This document shows positions 59,375 to 64,000 of a stretch of 64,000 nt of DNA, one piece after another. The notes under the pieces are model-generated. The model was not told where the DNA came from and ran no database searches. It worked only from the letters and a program-made list of their open reading frames with translations. Each line of letters begins with the position of its first letter. Position 1 is the first letter of the stretch. The position numbers and the translations under genes were made by a program. The DNA comes from Amycolatopsis sp. FDAARGOS 1241 (GTDB lineage: Bacteria; Actinomycetota; Actinomycetes; Mycobacteriales; Pseudonocardiaceae), in NCBI RefSeq assembly GCF_016889705.1, contig NZ_CP069526.1, positions 6,014,001 to 6,078,000 on the forward strand. Direction: 5' to 3'.

Positions 59375-59425
59375 GAACCGGGGCGGGTCACCCTTCGCGG
59401 TAACCCGGGCCCGGTTCCGGTGTCA
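59375..59425. repeat. 52-bp direct repeat, copy 2 (terminator-like)
   Basis: This is the second copy of the element at 58453-58504. It follows the DUF4097 stop by 30 nt and also forms the last codons of the convergent HxlR gene (PEPGPGYREG). The hairpin is kept but the left arm has mutations, so copy 1 looks like the more perfect form. Confidence 0.8.
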
Positions 59426-59855
59426 CGTTCGCCGTCGTGATCTCCTCGGAGCAGTGGCGGCACACCAGCCGCGGGGCGACGGGCTCGCCGCACGGGTGGT
59501 GACGCAGCACCAACGGCGGTCCCTCGGGTGTGGCCAGGTGGTCGTCGCCCCACCGCATCAGGATCACCAGCGCGGGGAAGATGTCCTTGCCGGCCGCGGT
59601 GAGGCGGTACTCGTGGCGGTCCGGCTCGGTCGCGTACACCACGCGGTCGAGCACGCCGAGCTCCACCAGTTGCTTGAGCCGCGTGGACAAAGTGGGCCGC
59701 GGGATGCCGAGGTTGCGCGCGAACTGCGCGTACCGCCGGACGCCGAAGAACGACTCGCGCAGGATCAGCAGGGTCCAGCGCTCCCCCAGCACGTCCAGTG
59801 CCCGCCCGACGGACTCCGCCGTGAAGCGGTGGCGCAGCTGGTCTTCGCCGGCCAT
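59388..59855 (-). CDS. HxlR-family regulator with a zinc-ribbon-like tail
   Basis: A 155-residue winged-helix regulator. The core is VGRALDVLGERWTLLILRES, YAQFARNLGIPRPTLSTRLK and YRLTAAGKDIFPALVILMRW. The C-terminal part holds cysteines HHPCGEPVAPRLVCRHCSEE, a C...C-x2-C pattern like a small zinc site seen in some actinobacterial members. ATG 59855 overlaps the stop of the LLM gene by one base (GTG 59858 is also possible). It is the last gene of the ACAD/LLM/HxlR operon and may control it through the triple repeat at 62171-62214. Confidence 0.87.
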   Translation of the reverse strand: MAGEDQLRHRFTAESVGRALDVLGERWTLLILRESFFGVRRYAQFARNLGIPRPTLSTRLKQLVELGVLDRVVYATEPDRHEYRLTAAGKDIFPALVILMRWGDDHLATPEGPPLVLRHHPCGEPVAPRLVCRHCSEEITTANVTPEPGPGYREG

Positions 59856-60808
59856 CACGGGGCCAGCTCGCGCAGCAGGGTGCGGCCGCCGCGGTCTTCC
59901 GCCGTGGCCGGGATGAGGCCGACGTGGTCGGCGCCCGCCGCGAAGTACTCCGCGATGCGGGAACGGATCCGCGCCGCCGAGCCGATCGCGCCGACGTCGC
60001 CCACCAGGGAAGGCGGAACCGCCAGCGAGGCGCGCGGAGTGCCGGATCGCGCCGCGGCCACGAGGTCACCGTAACCGAGTTCGGCGAACATCTCGCCGTA
60101 GCCGGGCGGGCTCAAGTACACCGTGACCTGCGCCGCGAGCTGCCGCTGCGTCGCCGCCCCGGGTTCGAGCGCGACCGGCACCCACACCGCGAGCCGCGGC
60201 GGGGTGCGGCCCGCTTCGGCGGCCTGGCCGTCGATCTCCTTGCGCACCCGGGAAACGTGCGCCGGCGGCACGAGGTTGAGCACGACCTCGTCGGCCACCT
60301 CCGCGGCCACGCGCGTCATCGCCGGCCCGAACGCGGCGACCGTGATCGGCAGCGGCACCGCCTCCCGAAGACGGAAACCCTTGCTGCGCACGTGCTTCCC
60401 GTGCACCGCCAGCCGCTGTCCATCGAGGACGGTCCGCACCGCCGCCACCGTCTCGCGCATGCGCGCGGCCGCGTGGTCCCACGGCCGGTCGTGCCAGCCG
60501 CTCACGATCGCCGGGCTCGAGCCACCCAGCGCGAGCCCCACGGGCCGCCGCGCCAGCGTCGCGACCGACGCCACGCCCAGCCCGAGCGCGACCGGCGTCC
60601 GCACCCCGATCGGCAACGGCCCGAGCCGCAACCCGATCCGCTCCGTCCGCAACCCGACCGCCGTGGCGAGCGAGAAGGCGTCGAACGTCGCCATCTCCCC
60701 GATCCACAGCTCACCGAACCCGTTGCGCTCGGCCTCCACCGCGATCTCGACCGCCTCACCCGCGGGCCGATCAAGCCAGAACGGCGTCACAACGCCCAAC
60801 ACGCTCAC
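59855..60808 (-). CDS. LLM-class F420/FMN-dependent oxidoreductase
   Basis: A 317-residue luciferase-like TIM-barrel oxidoreductase: GVVTPFWLDRPAGEAVEIAV, ERNGFGELWIGEMATFDAFS, RRPVGLALGGSSPAIVSGWH, RLREAVPLPITVAAFGPAMT, and the coenzyme-binding SLVGDVGAIGSAARIRSRIA. Such enzymes use F420 or FMN in redox steps of unusual metabolites. GTG 60808 lies in a GTGA overlap with a short upstream frame. The first 97 bp of the gene also occur perfectly at 60941-61037, so the start region has been duplicated. Confidence 0.88.
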   Translation of the reverse strand: MSVLGVVTPFWLDRPAGEAVEIAVEAERNGFGELWIGEMATFDAFSLATAVGLRTERIGLRLGPLPIGVRTPVALGLGVASVATLARRPVGLALGGSSPAIVSGWHDRPWDHAAARMRETVAAVRTVLDGQRLAVHGKHVRSKGFRLREAVPLPITVAAFGPAMTRVAAEVADEVVLNLVPPAHVSRVRKEIDGQAAEAGRTPPRLAVWVPVALEPGAATQRQLAAQVTVYLSPPGYGEMFAELGYGDLVAAARSGTPRASLAVPPSLVGDVGAIGSAARIRSRIAEYFAAGADHVGLIPATAEDRGGRTLLRELAP

Positions 60809-60814
60809 AGCTGC
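60712..60814. repeat. 103-bp perfect direct repeat, copy 1 (start of the LLM gene)
   Basis: Positions 60712-60814 are identical to 60941-61043. This copy contains the genuine start of the LLM gene and 6 bp upstream. Confidence 0.95.
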
Positions 60815-60927
60815 ACCACCTCAGCCAGCAGACCCACCCCGCCGCAGCCACCCTCGGCCGCCAGGCCACCAACTGCACACGCCGACCAACCCAGCCACCA
60901 CGGCGCCACAACACCCCAACCCCTCAT
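60805..60927 (-). other. 40-codon frame inside the duplicated region
   Basis: ATG 60927 to TGA 60805 encodes MRGWGVVAPWWLGWSACAVG and a glycine-rich tail ending LLAEVVQL. The beginning resembles the LLM N-terminus (GVVAPWWL against GVVTPFWL). The ATG overlaps the stop of the truncated LLM copy (TGATG) and the TGA overlaps the start of the full LLM gene (GTGA). It could be a coupling peptide, or the worn remains of another LLM copy. Confidence 0.4.
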
Positions 60928-60940
60928 CACCACACCACCC

Positions 60941-61043
60941 CACCGAACCCGTTGCGCTCGGCCTCCACCGCGATCTCGACCGCCTCACCCGCGGGCCGAT
61001 CAAGCCAGAACGGCGTCACAACGCCCAACACGCTCACAGCTGC
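60941..61043. repeat. 103-bp perfect direct repeat, copy 2 (truncated LLM start)
   Basis: This copy directly follows the ACAD-like gene, whose stop it contains. A truncated LLM frame starts at GTG 61037, runs SVLGVVTPFWLDRPAGEAVE through NGFG, and ends at a stop at 60927 after a few foreign codons. The gap between copies (60815-60940) is strongly C-rich on the plus strand. Confidence 0.95.
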
Positions 61044-62158
61044 GCCGTCTCGGTCGGCAGGCCGAGGAGGAGCCGGCCGGTCAGCTCGTAGGTGGCGGGG
61101 TTGACCTGGAAGTGCGCGGTGGCGGTGTGCGCGTCGCGGAATCGGCGCTGCAGCGGTGAAGTCTCGTAGATTCCCGAGCCGCCACCGAGGTCGTACATGG
61201 CGCGCGCGACGTCGGCCGACGTGCGCACGGCGTGGGTGCACGCCAGTCGCAGCGCGAGGCGGGCGTCTTGCGGAACCGCCGAGGACGACGCGGCGGCCTC
61301 CCACGCGTCCTCGATCGCGCGGTAGTAGAACTCGCGCGCCGCGCGCAGCGAAGCTTCGGCCTCGGCGACCGCGCTCTGCGTGGCGGTGCGTTCGGCCAGC
61401 GACCGGCGGGACCCGCTGGGGTGCTTGGCCCCGGCCAGCTCCCCGAGCTCGGTGATCGCGCCGCGCGCGTTGCCCAGCGCGGCCGCGGAGATCGACGCCG
61501 CGAAGAACCCGAAGAGCGGGAAGCGGTGCAGCTGCCCGGCACCCGCCGGCGGACCGTCCACAACGGACAGCAGCCGGTGGTCGGGCACGAACACGTCGTC
61601 GGCGCTGGTGTCGTGGCTGCCGGTGCCGCGCAGGCCCGAGGTGTGCCAGGTGTCGTGGATCTCCAGCTCCGCGGTGGGGATCGCCGCGACGACGAGCTTC
61701 GCGTCCCGCACGCAGCCGAGGAAGAGCCAGTCCGCGTGCGTCACCCCGCTGCAGAACGACCACCGGCCGGAGACGCGCACCCCGCCGTCGACCGCGGTCG
61801 CCTTGCCGCGCGGCGCCCACACGCCGGCGGCCACCGAAGCGGGGTCGCCGAAGACCTCCTGGGCACCCTTCTCCGGCAGGTACGCGCCGAGCAGGCTGCT
61901 CGTGGCCGCGATCGAGACGCACCAGCCCGCCGAAGCGTCGGCCTCGGCCACCCGCTCGGCCGCGCGCAGCACGGCCGCCACCGTCGGCTCCGCGCCGCCG
62001 AGGCTCGCGGGCAGGCCGGCGCGGAACAGGCCCGACGTCTTGGCGGCCTCGACGACCTCGGGCGCCAGCGCCCGGCGCCGTTCCGTCTCCACGGCGTGGT
62101 CCGCGGCCACCGCAGCCAGCGGTGCCGCCTTGTCGAGCAGGTCGTCGCGAGTACCCAC
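61034..62158 (-). CDS. Acyl-CoA-dehydrogenase-fold flavin monooxygenase (HsaA-like)
   Basis: A 374-residue flavoprotein with the acyl-CoA dehydrogenase fold. The flavin region is GRWSFCSGVTHADWLFLGCV and TWHTSGLRGTGSHDTSADDV; the helical C-terminal domain has YDLGGGSGIYETSPLQRRFR and DAHTATAHFQVNPATYEL. The RDAHTATAH pattern, without the catalytic glutamate of true dehydrogenases, is typical of two-component hydroxylases such as HsaA. These need reduced flavin from a separate reductase, which is not seen here. GTG 62158 follows GGAGGG. It is first in an operon with LLM and HxlR genes. Confidence 0.87.
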   Translation of the reverse strand: MGTRDDLLDKAAPLAAVAADHAVETERRRALAPEVVEAAKTSGLFRAGLPASLGGAEPTVAAVLRAAERVAEADASAGWCVSIAATSSLLGAYLPEKGAQEVFGDPASVAAGVWAPRGKATAVDGGVRVSGRWSFCSGVTHADWLFLGCVRDAKLVVAAIPTAELEIHDTWHTSGLRGTGSHDTSADDVFVPDHRLLSVVDGPPAGAGQLHRFPLFGFFAASISAAALGNARGAITELGELAGAKHPSGSRRSLAERTATQSAVAEAEASLRAAREFYYRAIEDAWEAAASSSAVPQDARLALRLACTHAVRTSADVARAMYDLGGGSGIYETSPLQRRFRDAHTATAHFQVNPATYELTGRLLLGLPTETAQL

Positions 62159-62170
62159 CGTTGCCCTCCG

Positions 62171-62214
62171 ACCGGTTCAGGAAACTTACCGGTTCAGAAT
62201 TTTTACCGACTCCG
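62171..62214. promoter_or_regulatory. Three 17-bp-spaced direct repeats upstream of the ACAD operon
   Basis: ACCGGTTCAG occurs at 62171-62180 and 62188-62197, and a weaker ACCGACTCCG at 62205-62214. The phase is exactly 17 bp. The array begins 12 nt upstream of the ACAD-like gene start. It is a good candidate operator for the HxlR regulator at the end of this operon. Confidence 0.55.
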
Positions 62215-62249
62215 AGGCGAGTGTCAACAACACACCGTAAACAGGCAGG

Positions 62250-62735
62250 TCAGGGCACCACGACCACGGGCCAGATTGCGGCCCGCACCAGGCGGTTGCC
62301 CACCGAGCCGACGAGCCGGTGCCCGCCCTGCTCGGACGCGCCCACCACGACCAGGTCGGCGCTGACCTCGTCCGCGGCCTCACGCAGCTCCGGGTACGTC
62401 TCGCCGCGCCGGACCATGAACGTCACCGGCACGCCGAGCTCGTCGGCGCGCTCGTGCAGCTGGGAACGCAGCTGCTCGATCTCCTCTTCGAAGGTCTGTT
62501 GCTGCACCTCGACGACGGCCGCCGCCGCGAGCCCGGCCCACAGCGACGGCGCCGCGACGTACACGACCACGAGCCGCGCGCGCTGGCGGCGGGCCAAGCC
62601 CGCCGCATACGCGGCCGCGCGCAACCCCGTCGGCGATGTGTCCGTGCCGACCAGGATCACGCGCGGTCCGTCGGTTCCCCGCTCGTACGGACCGGGTTCC
62701 CACCGCGGGCCGTACTCTTCGACCAGATGTTCCAC
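62250..62735 (-). CDS. Universal stress protein (UspA family)
   Basis: A 161-residue Usp domain. It has the N-terminal strand VILVGTDTSPTGLRAAAYAA, then RLVVVYVAAPSLWAGLAAAA and ADLVVVGASEQGGHRLVGSV. The ATP-binding G-x2-G-x9-G-S/T pattern is only partly kept (GASEQGGHRLVGSVGNRL). It is cytosolic and likely a general stress or nucleotide-binding protein. ATG 62735 is the start. The MFS gene upstream ends 21 bp before it, so they may be co-transcribed. Confidence 0.87.
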   Translation of the reverse strand: MEHLVEEYGPRWEPGPYERGTDGPRVILVGTDTSPTGLRAAAYAAGLARRQRARLVVVYVAAPSLWAGLAAAAVVEVQQQTFEEEIEQLRSQLHERADELGVPVTFMVRRGETYPELREAADEVSADLVVVGASEQGGHRLVGSVGNRLVRAAIWPVVVVP

Positions 62736-62756
62736 CCGGCCATCATGTCAGCCGGG

Positions 62757-64000
62757 TCAGTGCTCCCCGGCCACGCTTTCGACCGAGCGACCGGTGGTGC
62801 GCGGGCCGAGGACCGCGATGTCCAGCGCCACCAGCACGAGCGCCGCGGCGATCACCACGAACAGCACTGCCGCGCCCGAGGCGGCGAGCAGCGGCACGAG
62901 CACGAACGGCATCAGGCCGCTGGCCAGCCGCGAGATCGAGTAGGTGCCGCTGGAGGCCGTGGACCGCAGGCCCGTCGGGAAGATCTCCGCCTGGTAGATG
63001 TGGTAGGCGTTGGAGAACACGTTGCTGATGGCCGTGTAGATGAAGCCGAACGCGATGGCCAGCGCGATGGAGTTCGACAGCCCGAACGCGAGACCGAACA
63101 CCGCCATCAGCAAAACCGAGCCGATCACGAGGAACTTGCGCTCCACGCGTTCCACGAGCGGCAGCGACAGCGCCGAGCCGACCGGGTAACCCAGGAACGT
63201 GAGCGCCGTGAACAGCAGCGACTGCGAAACCGGGTAGCCCTTCGCGGCGAGCACGAGCGGGACCATGGTGCCGAAGCCGTAGTAACCGATCGTCTGCAGG
63301 ATGTGGAAGATCGTCATCATGATCGTGCGGCGGCGGTACGACGGGCCGAACAGGTCCTTGACCGGCGCGGCCTTGCGCACGGGCTTGCCGGTCGGCGCGT
63401 GCTCCTGCTTCAGCGGCGCGGCGGGCGCCTGGCCGGCTTCGGCCTCGAGCGCGCCGATGACAGTGTTCGCTTCCTGCGTGCGGCCCACGGAGTGCAGCCA
63501 GCGCGGCGATTCCGGCAGGCCGCGGCGCAGCAGGAACACCACGCCGGCGCCGAGCGCGCCGATGACGAACAGCCAGCGCCAGCCCGCGATGCCCAGGATC
63601 GGCTGCTCGGTGAGGCCCTTCGCGAGGAAACCGACGACCGGGACACCGCAGAACGCGAGCGTGTACGCCCACGCGATCATCTTGCCGCGCTTGCGGGCGG
63701 GCAGCAGGTCGGTGAGGTAGGTGTCCGCGAGCGGCGGCTCCGCGCCGAGGCCCACGCCGGCGAAGAAGCGGGTGACCAGCAGCATGATCGCGTTGCCGCT
63801 GAACGCGCCGAGCAGGGAGAAGAACGAGTACAGCCCCAGGTTCAGCAGGAACGCGCCCCGGCGGCCGAAGCGGTCGGCGAGCCGGCCGAGCAGCAGGGCC
63901 CCGAAGAACATGCCGAGGAACGTCGAGGCCAGCAGTGGCGGGAGCGCCGCCTTGCTGAGCTTGAACTCGCTGACCAGCACCGAGCTGATCGTGCCGGTGA
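62757..64000 (-). CDS. MFS transporter, sugar-porter/aromatic-acid type (start beyond window)
   Basis: At least 407 residues of a 12-helix carrier; the N-terminus lies outside the window. The helix 2-3 loop is GRLADRFGRRGAFLLNLG and a repeat-type loop is LPESPRWLHSVGRTQEANTV, as in sugar porters. A 50-residue cytoplasmic loop follows. The second half has IYQAEIFPTGLRSTASS, the E-x-x-P-x-x-x-R motif also present in the MFS fragment at the left edge of the window. The gene ends RTTGRSVESVAGEH. The substrate is unknown. Confidence 0.87.
   Translation of the reverse strand, partial: TGTISSVLVSEFKLSKAALPPLLASTFLGMFFGALLLGRLADRFGRRGAFLLNLGLYSFFSLLGAFSGNAIMLLVTRFFAGVGLGAEPPLADTYLTDLLPARKRGKMIAWAYTLAFCGVPVVGFLAKGLTEQPILGIAGWRWLFVIGALGAGVVFLLRRGLPESPRWLHSVGRTQEANTVIGALEAEAGQAPAAPLKQEHAPTGKPVRKAAPVKDLFGPSYRRRTIMMTIFHILQTIGYYGFGTMVPLVLAAKGYPVSQSLLFTALTFLGYPVGSALSLPLVERVERKFLVIGSVLLMAVFGLAFGLSNSIALAIAFGFIYTAISNVFSNAYHIYQAEIFPTGLRSTASSGTYSISRLASGLMPFVLVPLLAASGAAVLFVVIAAALVLVALDIAVLGPRTTGRSVESVAGEH

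Noticed and set aside
1..64000. tRNA, rRNA, riboswitch, phage attachment site or replication origin
   Set aside because: I looked for cloverleaf-like and conserved RNA sequences, integrases and DnaA-box clusters by eye and found none. A covariance-model search would be needed to exclude small RNAs.

Overview
The window is very GC-rich actinomycete chromosome. G or C dominates third codon positions, GTG starts are frequent, promoters are sparse, and many regulators (GntR, TetR, ECF, PaaX, HxlR) sit beside short operons. Secreted peptidases, a type VII-secretion-like cassette, actinobacterial GlgC/GlgM and a MtrAB-LpqB-like signalling operon fit Pseudonocardiales (Amycolatopsis-like). That taxonomic guess is inference. 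No rRNA, tRNA, CRISPR array, phage or intact insertion sequence was seen.

Layout. 1-7.1 kb: a transporter/amidohydrolase pair, a frameshifted LLM oxidoreductase, and a tightly overlapping minus-strand operon. That operon encodes a three-subunit FAD/[2Fe-2S] D-amino-acid-type dehydrogenase followed by a split aconitase X, a combination best explained by hydroxyproline (or related imino acid) catabolism. 7.2-12.3 kb: an S53 peptidase remnant, beta-mannosidase, GntR regulator and MFS transporter. 12.5-15.9 kb: a large secreted subtilase-like protein with sedolisin-like active-site residues. 16-23.7 kb: small membrane proteins, a P450 with a divergent long TetR protein, a three-gene type VII-like cassette, and DUF1295 and EXPERA membrane proteins. 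23.7-24.6 kb: a decay zone with an acyl-CoA synthetase remnant and an IS110-type transposase remnant. 24.6-34.3 kb: VanY peptidase, response regulator/kinase/GerMN lipoprotein operon, MFS/TetR pair, Gfo/Idh plus sugar isomerase pair, a broken SDR, a phosphatase and an acetyltransferase.

34.4-45.7 kb is the most coherent system. A divergent FCD-GntR regulator and a clear promoter/operator precede an operon for a family-5 ABC transporter (binding protein, permease, fused permease-ATPase, ATPase), a DapA/NanA-type aldolase, a GH42 beta-galactosidase and a secreted sialidase. I read it as a sialoglycan scavenging unit: the sialidase releases sialic acid outside, the ABC transporter imports it, the aldolase cleaves it, and the galactosidase handles the exposed galactose. 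Genes nanE, nanK, nagA and nagB are not in the window.

45.7-64 kb: TauE/SafE exporter, UTRA-GntR regulator, methyltransferase, SGNH hydrolase, broken PRC-barrel/DUF2382 protein, GlgC and GlgM, PrmC-like methyltransferase, an ECF41-type sigma factor behind a textbook ECF41 promoter, PaaX regulator, broken ferredoxin, a secreted repeat protein, a DUF4097 gene bracketed by a duplicated terminator, an ACAD/LLM/HxlR operon carrying a perfect 103-bp duplication, a universal stress protein and an edge-cut MFS transporter.

At least four otherwise intact genes each carry one single-base frameshift, which points either to recent gene decay or to indel errors in the assembly.
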